From Acanthochromis polyacanthus (Eukaryota; Chordata; Actinopteri; Pomacentridae), in NCBI RefSeq assembly GCF_021347895.1, contig NC_067124.1, forward strand, positions 17,970,521-18,034,520: 64,000 nt of DNA. Reading direction: 5' to 3'. The notes under the pieces were generated by a model. That model made no database searches and was not told the DNA's origin. It saw nothing but the letters and a program-made list of their open reading frames with translations. Position numbers and translations under genes: made by a program. Below, piece by piece: positions 1-10,618 of the stretch. Numbering within the stretch: the stretch's first letter is position 1; each line of letters starts with the position of its first letter.

Positions 1-900
1 GAGCTCAGAGTTAATCATTGACATCGCAAACTGCTTCCTCCTCTTGAGTTTCTCTCTGTAGGTCTGGATGTAAAGGAGGAAATTCAGCCCACAAAAACAC
101 ACTTTGTTTGGTCTGGCTGCAGTTCAACTCACCTCATTATTAACACAACGTTGCTGCCAAGAACCAGAGTTCTTCCTCAGAGCTGAACAGCTCTGACTGC
201 AGGTACATAAAGGAACAAGCTGAATATGTAGACCACACTCCCGAGGTTCTGATTCTCAGATGTTCTTGATACAACTGCAGGACACCAACAATAACTAAGT
301 GAACAGCTCGCCGGACAAGCTGCTCCTCATTCGTGTGATGGTCCATAGTTACCATAGTAACCAGATCCACACTCAGCCCCATGGTGCAGGTTTGGAACAG
401 GTCCATTCAGGTGCCATGCCCTCTGACTTTCAGAGAAAGACAAGATGAGTCAGATGGAAGACAGAACATGGGACACCAGATGAGCCCACATTTGACAAAA
501 TGTGGGCTCATTTTGTTGTGTGTTACAGACCAGAGACTCTCCTGTTGACAGATGATGAGCTTCTGTTGGCTTCCCCAGGTCTGCAGCCAGGAGGAGAGTC
601 AGTAGCTCCCAATCTGAGGCCACAGTAAACCAGTAGACTGCTGTATCTGGGCTAGAGGGGGCTGCTGTTTCGAGTGAAGGAGAATGCATCTGGATCAGAT
701 TCACAGTGAGTCAGTCAGTCAATCTAAGTTCCATCCCTCATCTGTGGTCATGGAGTCTAAGTAGAGACTGAAAGAATGACATACAAGCTGGAATGAGATG
801 TAACAGAAGGAGTCACTGCTCCTTTACAGCATCCAGCTGAGGTGGTTCAACATCTGAGCTGGATCCTCCTACATTTGGAGGTTTTCAGTTGAGGAGACCA
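1..900. other. Unassigned repeat-like sequence
   Basis: I recognise no gene here. Open frames are short and show no family motif. The one clear structure is a perfect hairpin at 481-510: a 13-base stem (TGAGCCCACATTT) around a 4-base loop. The stretch leads into an L1-like relic near 1020 and may be its decayed 5' part or unrelated DNA. Confidence 0.4.
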
Positions 901-1019
901 GAACTCTCTGCAGGCATCACATACGTATCTCCTCTCATCCTGGGATCTACTCTGGGTCCTCAACAAGGAAACTGGACAACACTGTAGGGAGAGACGAATG
1001 GAAAGACCTGCTGAATCTG

Positions 1020-1765
1020 CTGCCATCGAAAGAGTCTGGAGTCTCAGATCTGACCCTCAGAGGTGCAGAAAACTAAACTGTACTGAAGAAAATTAAAGAC
1101 ATGAAGTCTGAGTTCTTCCCTAAACTTTAAGGAATAAGGACAGTCATTACTGGAATGAGGAAAGAGATATTGGACTGAAAGAGCGTCACAAACTGAGCTA
1201 ATGCTGTCAATGGTAAAAGATGAGAAGGTTACACTGACAGCTAAAGTACAAACACTGGAGACATCCAACAAAGCTTTGCAGGATAAAGTGTCGGTCCGGG
1301 AGTTGAGGTCAGTAAATAACCCGAGGCTGGGGAATCTGCTGGAGGGTGCCTGAGGAACAGAGTCATGCTCCTTTTTAGAAAAAATGGATCCTGGAAATAC
1401 CAGAGGTCAAAGGCCAAATAGTTTTGGAGAGAGGTTGGACTAAGGAGAGGAAAGCTAACTCCCCACCAAGAACACTAATAATGAAGTTCCTCAACCACAG
1501 GGACAAACTGAAGGTAATTTATGCTGACTGGATGAAGAAAGAAAATAAACAACAAACACTGGAAGGAATATGACCCTGAAGATCCAACATGGGCTGATTC
1601 ATCCAGTGAGACTCCTGGTAACGCATAAAGAATGAATCGGCGCCTTCAACACTCAAGCGGAGGCTCCTGACTTCATCAACAAGATAAAAGCGGAAGTAGA
1701 GTATCAGATTACTAAAACTAAAATCCAGAATTCTTTTTTTAGGTATATATCTACTCTTTTTTTCT
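1020..1765 (+). pseudogene. L1-like LINE ORF1 relic
   Basis: Translated with frameshifts and stops, this reads like a fish L1-type ORF1 protein, the RNA-binding coiled-coil chaperone of the retrotransposon. A lysine- and glutamate-rich coiled-coil segment lies at about 1130-1290. The family-typical stretch PPRTLIMKFLNHRDKLK is near 1465-1515, and a C-terminal piece (AEAPDFINKIKAEVEYQ) is near 1657-1707. Several frameshifts and stops mean it cannot make protein. It ends close to where the SINE at 1850 is inserted, and an ORF2 tail of the same kind of element resumes beyond the SINE. The match is from memory of L1 ORF1 proteins; the clade is not certain. Confidence 0.6.
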
Positions 1766-1849
1766 CAGAGTGGATGTTTAACCTCTGTTATCACCCCAGA
1801 ATAGTTAAAATAATCCTATTATAATATCTCTTGGGATAACACAGGCTGG

Positions 1850-2198
1850 GCTGCACAGTGGAGTAGTGGTTAGCACTTTTGCCTTGCAGCAAGAAGATCC
1901 CGGTTCGAATCCCGGGCTGGGCCTGGGATCTTTCTGCATGGAGTTTGCATGTTCTCCCTGTGCATGCGTGGGTTTTCTCCGGGTACTCCGGCTTCCTCCC
2001 ACAGTCCAAAAATATGCTGAGGTTAATTGATTATTCTAAATTGCCCGTAGGTGTGAATGCCATTGTGAGTGTTCGTCTGTGTATGTAGCCCTGTGACAGA
2101 CTGGCGACCTGTCCAGGGTGTCCCCTGCCTTTGGCCGAGTCAGCTGGGATAGGCTCCAGCGACCCTAGTGAGGATAAAGCGGTGTATAGAGAATGGAT
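1850..2198 (+). mobile_element. tRNA-derived SINE with 16-bp target duplication
   Basis: The head has RNA polymerase III promoter boxes as in a tRNA: an A-box-like TGGTTAGCACTTTTGCC and a B box GGTTCGAATCCCGGG. A conserved body follows (TGGAGTTTGCATGTTCTCCC and later motifs), and it ends in an ATGGATGG tail. The element is flanked by a perfect 16-bp direct repeat, GGATAACACAGGCTGG, at 1834-1849 and 2199-2214. This is the product expected from LINE-assisted retroposition. It sits within an older L1 relic. Other copies lie at 13543-13808 (plus) and 50889-51219 (minus). Confidence 0.85.
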
Positions 2199-2214
2199 GG
2201 ATAACACAGGCTGG

Positions 2215-2830
2215 ACCTTGCTGACCGGAGTTCATTTTAGAAACATGATGCACATCAGAGCCTTTTCTGTTATTACATATATTTTAAAGGAGAGGGGATA
2301 GACTGATCAATAAGGATTTGGATTCTAAAATCCTAAATGCACAGAGGTTAAAGAACACTTCTGCCATGTTTGGCAATGCAGAAAGATTAAAACATTTTGG
2401 GAAGAGGTCAGATCTACATGTGACAAAATTATTTCAAAAAGAATTTCATTTAATCCTAAAGTGTTTCGACTTGGTCTGTATCCAAAAGACACAATTATAA
2501 TAAAAATGAACAAATATTGATGAACCTCAGTGTCGTAAATGCTAAAAGGGTTAAAGCTCTATTTTGGGACCAACAATTAGACACCGGATAAAACAAAGAA
2601 GTTCAAACTTTCCCCTAGAAAAAAAAATTACTTATATACTAAAAAACAAACAACAACAATATAAGGAAGTTTGGGGACATCTTATAAACTATACAAGAAA
2701 AACCTGGATTTGGTAGAAACTTATGGGAAGGATCATGTGGATTGGCATCTGCTAACTGAGAGGAGCACTTCATTGGTTATTGGTGTTCTCTTCTTTCCTG
2801 TAATTATTTTTCTGCATATACATGTTTATT
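2215..2830 (+). pseudogene. L1-like LINE ORF2 C-terminal relic
   Basis: Joined across frames, the translation resembles the C-terminal end of L1-type ORF2 proteins. It has a CHVWQC-like zinc-finger segment followed by RKIKTFWEEV near 2364-2410, then FNPKVFRLGLYPKD near 2450-2491, an AKRVKALFWDQQ stretch near 2541-2576, and KEVWGHLINYTRKTW near 2665-2709. Frameshifts and stops are frequent. The ORF1-like relic ends just before the SINE, so the middle of the LINE (endonuclease and reverse transcriptase) has been lost. Family assignment is from memory. Confidence 0.55.
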
Positions 2831-3484
2831 GAAAGAAAGACTGAAGATATTATTGAAAAAAAATCTTATTCATTGGAAAAGAAATACAAAAATGACCAGT
2901 CCTGCTAAAATACCATTAATCCTTCACTGTGCATATGCAGAGAGCAAAATAACACCAAGGATCATAAATTCACCTTTAGTCTGTTTGAAAAACTGAGACA
3001 GATTTTAAGAAAAATAACAAAATTATTCTTTTCAGTCACCATTTTTTCTTTATCTCTTGATTTATAGTTTTTTTTCTTGTTATTTTTGTCATAAATAGCT
3101 GTTTTTTAATCAGCAGAAGGGTTTCAGGAAAGAACAATTAATTTTAGTTGAGTTGACTCTGTTAAACTTTGTTAAACATTAAAGACGTCATTTCAGGAAA
3201 CTAAATCCCCAGAAATCCCCCGAACTCCTTTCTCAGTTTCATAAACAGATCTGAGCTCAGTTTCAAATAAAGGTTTGTTAACTCTTTGACCTGTTTCTGA
3301 AAGCCTCATGTTCAAACATTTACTGCTGTTTGTATTCATGTGGGAATATGGCCTTTTATTTACTTTGATTATGTTTGTTTGCATGATTATTTGATGTGTG
3401 GTTTCCTTATATTTTGTTGTCAAATTATTTGTTTGATTTCTGTGTTAGTTTCCTAAATTGCATGTCTTGTTGTGTTGTTTTTCT

Positions 3485-3490
<6 letters not shown>
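2831..3490. other. AT-rich intergenic sequence
   Basis: Long A and T runs and short open frames only. I see no gene, terminal repeat or promoter that I can support. Confidence 0.4.

Positions 3491-3491
<1 letters not shown>

Positions 3492-3551
<60 letters not shown>
3492..3551. repeat. (TA)n microsatellite
   Basis: About 30 uninterrupted TA units after a short TG run, followed by a TTTA-rich stretch. Confidence 0.97.
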
Positions 3552-3555
<4 letters not shown>

Positions 3556-3599
3556 TTTATTTATTTATTTATTTATTTTTTTGTTCCTAAATGAGTTCA

Positions 3600-4030
3600 G
3601 GTCACGCCCACTACCTGCCAGTGTGTACCAGGAACAGACTGTGGACATTGGCTGAGCACACCTGGTGCCAATCAGTTGATTACACAGGACTGAATCTGGG
3701 GCAATGACAGCAAACAAAACAGACAATCAACGGCAGACAGAGAGGCAGCGCGGCGAGCCGCAGGGCGCGCGGCGGTGCGAGTCGCAATGGCGAGCCGCGG
3801 ACAGACAGGCAGTGCGGCGGCAGAAGCAGCGGTGAACGGCAGCACGATAGACAACAGGGCAGAAGCGACGGTGAATGGCGGTACGTAACGAGCACCATGA
3901 CAGACTACTAGGCTGAAACAGCATCGGCACAGAGACAGGACGACCGAAGAGAGAGAGAAAATTTCCCAATTTAATTCTATTTTAAAGGCTTTAATCTGAG
4001 TGACATATCCCGCTCGGCTGTGACACAAAC
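3600..4030. other. GC-rich island of unknown origin
   Basis: Within AT-rich DNA, 3720-3900 is unusually rich in G, C and CpG and in short CGGCG and GCGGC words. Frames through it give low-complexity arginine, alanine and serine protein without a family match. It could be the 5' region of a retroelement or an unmethylated island. I see no exon that I can defend. Confidence 0.3.
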
Positions 4031-4604
4031 ATTTTCATAAAAATCAAACATTTTATGCAAAGACTAGATTAAATATAAAACGGTTCATTTCTGAGCCTGC
4101 GGTCACTGCAGAGAGTTGTTAGTATTTATTTAGAGTTTTGAGTTTTAATAAATTTGCAGAAATTCCTTAAAAAAAACAAAACCTTTTTGTGTTTTTTCAC
4201 TGAGACTAGACTGGTAGAAAATGTGCCAATTGTATTTATTTGGAATTTAATTTCATTCGACACAATAACAGTAAAGTTTACAGAAAGTGACGTGTTTGAA
4301 GACTTTCAGAATCAGCTGCAGATCTGCAGCTTCTGATCACTGACTAATGAAATCACAAATCTTTATTTATGTGCTAAAAATATTAACGTTCATCACGGAA
4401 AGAAAAGTAGCAATAACATACTCCATTTCAAGTTCAAAATGCTCATTTATAAAAGAAAAATGCAGAAGAATAAATGTACCTAAAGTGCAGACACTGTCTG
4501 AAGGGGCATGGCCAGTGTGGTGGGTGGGGCTTTTGTCCTCTGCTGTAATTGGTTGGTCATGATGATTGGCTCCTGACAGGAAATGGATTCTAATTTGGCC
4601 TGTG

Positions 4605-4608
<4 letters not shown>

Positions 4609-4643
<35 letters not shown>

Positions 4644-4746
4644 AATAAATAAAGCTTTTCAGGGAAACTTTTAAGGAATTATTGGTAATTTTTAGTGTGA
4701 AACTTTTACTTACTTCTACTGCAGCTATATATATATATATATATAT
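4609..4746. repeat. Two short (AT)n tracts
   Basis: AT dinucleotide runs at about 4609-4639 and 4727-4746, separated by unique AT-rich sequence. Confidence 0.85.
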
Positions 4747-5540
4747 TTTAAATGTTGGTCATTTTAAGGTAAGACATTAAAGGATGGTTTTCTCTGTTAA
4801 ATGAATTTAAAGTTTAATTGACTGAAATCTTTCAATGTTATGTTTCTCTCAATTTGAAATATTTTGATTTACTTAACACAGCTCAGTTACATTTTATATT
4901 AAGAATTCTTATTCAGTTTAACACTAGTTGGCATATCAGTTCATTAAGTATTTCAGAGCCAGTTTTTTTCTTTTCAATTATCTGTATTTAAAGTGATATC
5001 ATTAAAACAGAATTGCAATGAAACAGCAGCAACATAAGAAATGACCAAATATACAAAAAATGATCTATCAATTAGAACAGGGTGAAAGTGCAGCTAAAGT
5101 TCATTTAGCGAAACTATGAATAAGCAACGTTTCCTTTGACTTCCAGAAAAATAAAAGCCTCATATTTGCTATTTATTAAAAAATCACTAAAAGCAACACT
5201 TCCACCAAGTTTGTTTTAGTTTGTTGGTATTTATTGGTGGAGCAGCAGCACATTTGCCACAGACAGTTCAGTAATTCAGTCCTTCAGCTGACTGGACCAA
5301 CACACACTGAAGGACTCCCACAGCTGGTCAGTAATAAATGATAATTTACTAATTGGTGCCGGGTTTAATGAACTTTATGTTCAATCTTAGTCAGATATAA
5401 TGTGAGCAGTGAACCCCAGAAGTTGGTGGAGTTTATTTGTGTGTGTTGACCAGAGAAGAGAGTTAGCATCCAGTGACTATTGGCTTTAATGTGAATTAGC
5501 GATGCTAGCTGAGCAGTCCTGATTAGCAGCTAAATGTAGC
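4747..5540. other. AT-rich intergenic sequence before the transposon stack
   Basis: No gene or repeat family recognised. It runs up to ATCAAGCT at 5541-5548, the left target duplication of the large hAT-like element. Confidence 0.4.
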
Positions 5541-5925
5541 ATCAAGCTTAGGGTGACCATATTCTGTTCCTCTGAAAAGAGGACACACTTCCAGCTTGCG
5601 CCCGAAAAATTTTCAGTCCCCCCCCCCCCCCATTTTTAGGGGTTTTCCGTGGGTCAGGGGGCTTTGTGCTTCAAACTCAGTTAAACGGATATTCTGAATT
5701 CCCCAGAAAAGAACACTTTACCTGGATATACAGAAAAATAGCCCAAAACACTCTCAGTTGCTTTATAAATAATATATTTATTAATTTAAAGCAATTCTCC
5801 TAAACAATATAATCAGTCACATACAAATATGGCATGCTCTAGTCTTTAATAGTTATTGACTCAAGTTGTGTAGGAACACATGTATTCAGATGTTTAACAA
5901 AATAAGAAATAATCATCTCTCTTAA

Positions 5926-6753
5926 AGGTCCTTACACACCGGGAGCAATGCAAATAAACGATGCGAAATATTCGGATTCGAGTTTTGACGCACCTGTCCA
6001 TACATATCAAACCGGTGTGTACCATATCAAGCACGATGCGTTTTTGCGACTTTCCGAAGGGGAGGAAGACGTTGCCGTAATGTACCTTCAGTCCGAAAAA
6101 AACGCACGTAAAAAAACGCACCCGGTGTGTAAGGACCTTCAGTCTGAAAAAATAAATGCCGCAAAATCGCTGAGCGAGAAAACATTGCCAATGTGAATGC
6201 GTGTATTGACAGGATACAGGTTCGAGAAAAAAAATTGACATCCGAAAAAACCGCACGTAAAAAAACGCACCCGGTGTGTAAGGACCTTCAGACTGAAGGT
6301 CCGTTTTTTTCAGATGTCAATATTTTTTTTCGAACCTGTATCCTGTCAATACACGCGTTCACATTGGCAACGTTTTCTCGCTCAGCGATTTCTTTTTTTT
6401 TTTTTTTTGCGGCATTTATTTTTTTCGGCTCATGGTCGATTTTTCTAAAGTTTCGCATTCTTTGTGACCACTTCTGACCAATCAGATTGCGTGTTGTTGC
6501 GACGTCCCATTCACCGGCATACAACATACTTTTCACTGTCAATTGCGTTGATGTCACGGTCATCAATTAGGTCTCGGTTGTTACCTTATGTTTATGGATT
6601 ATAGTTTAATGTTTTACTTACCCGGTACTGGCCCCGACTCGCATTACAGTACATGATATCAAGACAGAAAGACATCGCAACGCATCTAATCAGAACTGAA
6701 AATAATCCGTCTGGTGTTGTTCTCTGCTTTTAGTATCTGTGGCATATGGTAGA

Positions 6754-6786
<33 letters not shown>

Positions 6787-7052
6787 TACTTAATAGTTGA
6801 AGATGTGGAGGAATTTGAGGGACACGTACGTGAGAAAGAAGAGAGGAGGGAGAAATGACGAGGAGTGGCCAGGCAGGTGGAAAACAGAAGAAGAGGTGGA
6901 AATGCATTACGGCAACGTCTTCCTCTCTTTCAGAAAGTCGCAAAAACGCATCGTGCTTGATATGTATGGACAGGTGCGTCAAAACTCTCATCCGAATATT
7001 TCGCAATTTGGCATCGTTTATTCGCATCGCTCCCGGTGTGTAAGGACCTTTA
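5926..7052. mobile_element. Long inverted-repeat (foldback) element
   Basis: The left arm (about 5926-6090) starts AAGGTCCTTACACACCGGG. Its complement forms the right arm (about 6896-7052), with matching internal words such as CGATGCGTTTTTGCGACTTTC. The interior has a second inverted duplication: about 6147-6250 pairs with 6308-6430 around a perfect palindromic junction, GGACCTTCAG/CTGAAGGTCC, near 6284-6304. The terminal motif also recurs inside, near 6116-6152 and 6256-6293. A TTA or TA target duplication is possible but cannot be fixed by eye. No transposase is present. A Harbinger- or Tc-type origin is possible; the superfamily is unresolved. Confidence 0.7.
6749..6784. repeat. (TTA)n microsatellite
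   Basis: About eleven TTA units, within the foldback element. Confidence 0.9.
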
Positions 7053-7581
7053 CACCTACACCTGAGTTAGGAAAAGTGAGGTAGAGTACCATTCTTCAAA
7101 ATAACCTCCCAATTATCAATTATGTAAAAATGGAAATAATGCCTCAAAATATTAAACAAAAAGAAAAAAGAGAGGTAGCCTATTCTTCAATGTTCAGTTA
7201 GCCCATTCTTCAAAATAATGTGTCTAATGGCAAATGAAAAAAATATAGAAATAACGCCTCAAATCAACAGTCCTTTTTTTTCCTTCTTTTTCCTTTTCTT
7301 ATTACCTACAGAGACATAGTGCCTTGCGAAAGTATTCGGCCCCCTTGAACTTTTCAACCTTTCGCCACATTTCAGGCTTCAAACATAAAGATAGAAAATT
7401 TCAATTTTTTGTCAAGAATCAACAAGTGGGACACAGTCGTGAAGTGGAATGAAATTTATTGGATATTTTATACTTTTTTTTAACAAATAAAAAACTGAAA
7501 AGTGGGGTGTGCAATATTATTCGGCCCCTTTACTTTCAGTGCAGCAAACTCACTCCAGAAGTTCAGTGAGGAGCTCTGAAT

Positions 7582-9469
7582 CAGAGCCGGCCCAAGGCAT
7601 AAGCGAGTTAAGCGGTTGCTTAGGGTCCACCACCACCAGGGGGCCCCCCAGAGTCCTTAATAAAAAGCAAGTGTAATTGTAAAAAAAATTAGAAAAAAAC
7701 CAAAACAATGAATAACCATTGTTCTGGGTTGTACAACAATAATTTTGGTATAATTTTCTAATGCCAGCTAGGTTGCCAAGTATGTCAACCTTCGATGGTA
7801 TCAATAAGTGGACCTAGTCACTCCTGCGGCAGAATACCTTAGCGGCTGCGCGAGTTCAGTGCAGTGTCATTGCTCAATGGCGGACAGAAGCAAACAGAAA
7901 TGTTGCCGTCCAAGAAAATGTACCTCTCAGGGGCACAAAAAAAGGGAAAACGGTTGGACGAGCAGGAAAATAAAAACAAGGATAAAGGTAGGCTGTATGA
8001 CTTTTTTGTTTTGATAAATGTTGTGAGCATCGCAAGTTTAGGGCTCAGTCTGAGTCTTGTTTGCCACGGTGCCTTTTTCTCCTCCGGTTGGATATTTGGT
8101 AATTGCAATTACATTTTCTAACCTTTAATATATAACAAATCCCTTCACTTAACCCAAAATGATCTAAATCCTCGACTCTAAACATAACCGGAATTAAAAC
8201 CCGGTAAGGTTCAGCGGCCCGCGGGCGGGCCGTTTTGATATTTACATAAGCATTTTTCGAAATAGAACGACACTGCCAACTCGATGATAGAAACATTATA
8301 CACCAATGGAAAGCTTAGATTCTCACGAATCCACCGGCATAAACCACTTTCAGATGTGATTACCACAGCGGGTAATATAAACACATTTGTCCAACAAACA
8401 ACCAATATCCATCCATCCGTTCTCTATACACGGCTTCAACGCACACAGCGCGACCCACATTTGCGGGTTCATTATTACACACAGATGAAAAGAGAGAGCA
8501 GAAAAAGCAAAAAGAAAGCAAAGATTTTAGTGTTCTAGAGAACTTGGTTTTTTTATGTATGTTATAAAATCAAAATATTTTGAATTTTCCTTTTGGAAAA
8601 GATCTTACATGTATAGTGATATAAACATGTCATGTGCCTTTTCAAATATGAAAATGTTTTTCTGGCATGCCAATCTGTACTGTTTTACAATCATTTGTAA
8701 TAAAAAGTAAGCTAAGCAACCTTACAGGCAATTTCTGTTAAAAGATAAAGGAAATTAAAAAAAAAAAACATCTAAATGAACTTCCAACATCAACATAGTA
8801 ATGATCAAAGAACTTGATTACATTACTTGAGTAAAAGTAAATTGGATCAAAATTTACCCCAATAAATGTAAAAGTAATTCAGTGAAGTGAAAGTAAAGCA
8901 TTTGCTGTAAAGTAAAAGCATAAAAACTGCTGAAATACATGCTATGAATTATAATTTTGGGGCTTAAAAGTTACTACCAGTATGATTTCCTGCATGGTAA
9001 CACAACTGGGTTTATTGAGAAAATTATAAACACTTGACATTGACTGGTCACAACAGGCACAAAGCACTTAAGCCTACATTTTAATGATAATATAACATTC
9101 AATTTATCACATGTAGGCCTACTTTCTCTATCAAACAAAAACACTTTCAAGTCTATTTGTATTTATTTTTAGACATACAGTTTAAAAAAAGTTGCATTAC
9201 CTTCAGTCAAGCTCATTCATCACAAATTGTTTCAAACTTTATTGTTCATTGGCTGCAGTACATTTCTTAATCCACTTGTGGCACCAATTAGTCAAACCGA
9301 CACTGCGTGATACATGAATGATACAATGAGGGAAAAGTGTGACACACACGATGGGGTCTCATCTACCCATTACTACTTGACATATATTCAGATTTTGCAC
9401 TGAAGTCGTTCGTGGGGGCCCCCCAGGTAAATTTCGCTTAGGGCCCACTGAAGGCTTGGGCCGGCCCTG
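7582..9469 (+). mobile_element. Non-autonomous hAT inserted in the Tc1 element
   Basis: The ends are CAGAGCCGGCCCAAGG at the left and, read inward from the right on the other strand, CAGGGCCGGCCCAAGC. A perfect 8-bp target duplication, CTCTGAAT, lies at 7574-7581 and 9470-9477. Removing the element and one copy of the duplication restores a continuous Tc1 5' region. A short coding piece at 7864-7987 looks like the first transposase exon of a hAT. No DDE domain or dimerisation domain follows, so this is an internally deleted copy that would need a transposase in trans. The GGGGGCCC-rich sub-terminal blocks at both ends match each other. Confidence 0.93.
7864..7987 (+). pseudogene. Probable first exon of a hAT transposase
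   Basis: The frame opening with ATG at 7864 contains KKMYLSGAQKKGKR followed by an acidic and lysine-rich run. This resembles the K-x-LSGAEKRK-type N-terminus of ZMYM-like hAT transposases. A plausible splice donor (AAAG/GTAGGC) follows at 7988. No later exon is visible before the element ends at 9469. The resemblance is from memory and the stretch is short. Confidence 0.4.
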
Positions 9470-9599
9470 CTCTGAATGATCCAATGTTGTCCTAAATGAC
9501 TGATGATAAATAGAATCCACCTGTGTGTAATCAAGTCTCCGTATAAATGCACCTGCTCTGTGATAGTCTCAGGTTTCTGTTTAAAGTGCAGAGAGCATC

Positions 9600-10618
9600 A
9601 TGAAGACCAAGGAACACACCAGGCAGGTCAGAGATACTGTTGTGGAGAAGTTTAAAGCCGGATTTGGATACAAAATGACTTCCCAAGCTTTAAACATCTC
9701 AAGGAGCACTGTGCAAGCAATCATATTGAAATGGAAGGAGTATCAGACCACTGCAAATCTACCAAGACCCGGCCGTCCCTCTAAACTTTCACCTGGAACA
9801 AGGAGAAGACTGATCAGCGATGCAGCCAAGAGGCCCATGATCACTCTGGATGAACTGCAGAGATCTACAGCTGAGGTGGGAGAGTCTGTCCATAGGACAA
9901 CAATCAGTCGTACACTACACAAATCTGGCCGTTATGGAAGAGTGGCAAGAAGAAAGCCATTTCTCAAGGATATCATAAAAAGTCTGGTTTGAAGTTTGCC
10001 ACAAGCCACCTGGGAGACACACCAAACATGTGGAAGAAGGTGCTCTGGTCAGATGAAACCAAAATAGAACTTTTTGGCCACAATGCAAAACGATATGTTT
10101 GGCGTAAAAGCAACACAGCTAATCACCCTGAACACACCATCCCCACTGTCAAACATGGTGGTGGCAGCCTCATGGTTTGGGCCTGCTTTTCTTCAGCAGG
10201 GACAGGGAAGATGGTTAAAATTGATGGGAAGATGAATGGAGCCAAATACAGGACCATTCTGGAAGAAAACCTGTTGGAGTCTGCAAAAGACCTGAGACAG
10301 GGACGGAGATTTATCTTCCAACCGGACAATGATCCAAAACATAAAGCCAAATCTACAATGGAATGGTTCACAAATAAACGTATCCAGGTGTTAGAATGGC
10401 CAAGTCAAAGTCCAGAACTGAATCCAATGGAGAATCTGTGGGCAGAGCTGAAGACTGCTGTTCACAAACGCTCTCCATCCAACCTCACTGAGCTCGAGCT
10501 GTTTTGCAAGGAAGAATGGGCAAGAATTTCAGTCTCTCGATGTGCAAAACTGATAGACACATACCCCAAGCGACTTGCAGCTGTAATTGCAGCAAAAGGT
10601 GGCGCTACAAAGTATTAA
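9600..10618 (+). pseudogene. Tc1-like transposase, one frameshift
   Basis: This is a cut-and-paste DDE transposase of the Tc1 family. The first 130 residues carry the paired DNA-binding domain: a helix-turn-helix near SQALNISRSTVQAI, then the GRPSKLS linker and a second helix-turn-helix. The second frame (from about 9989) carries the catalytic domain, with acidic residues in WSDETK, QPDNDPKH and NPMENLW, consistent with DD34E, and ends GGATKY. The two parts are in different frames because of an apparent one-base loss near 9972-9978, in the segment between LKDI and the KFATSHLGD motif. About 340 residues would be normal. Sequence quality is otherwise high, so the element was active recently in evolutionary terms. 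Confidence 0.93.

Noticed and set aside
140..704. Two open frames on the minus strand (88 and 84 codons), one with a DTAVYWF phrase resembling an immunoglobulin V domain
   Set aside because: No matching cysteine, signal exon or splice pattern around it; the phrase is too short and the frames are typical of chance.
1877..1912. tRNA-like promoter boxes suggesting a tRNA gene
   Set aside because: The sequence continues into a SINE body and lacks a foldable acceptor stem; it is the tRNA-derived head of a SINE.
1791..2088. Open frames on both strands through the SINE
   Set aside because: The same frames recur wherever the SINE occurs (13.6 kb, 51.0 kb); they are a property of the repeat, not genes.
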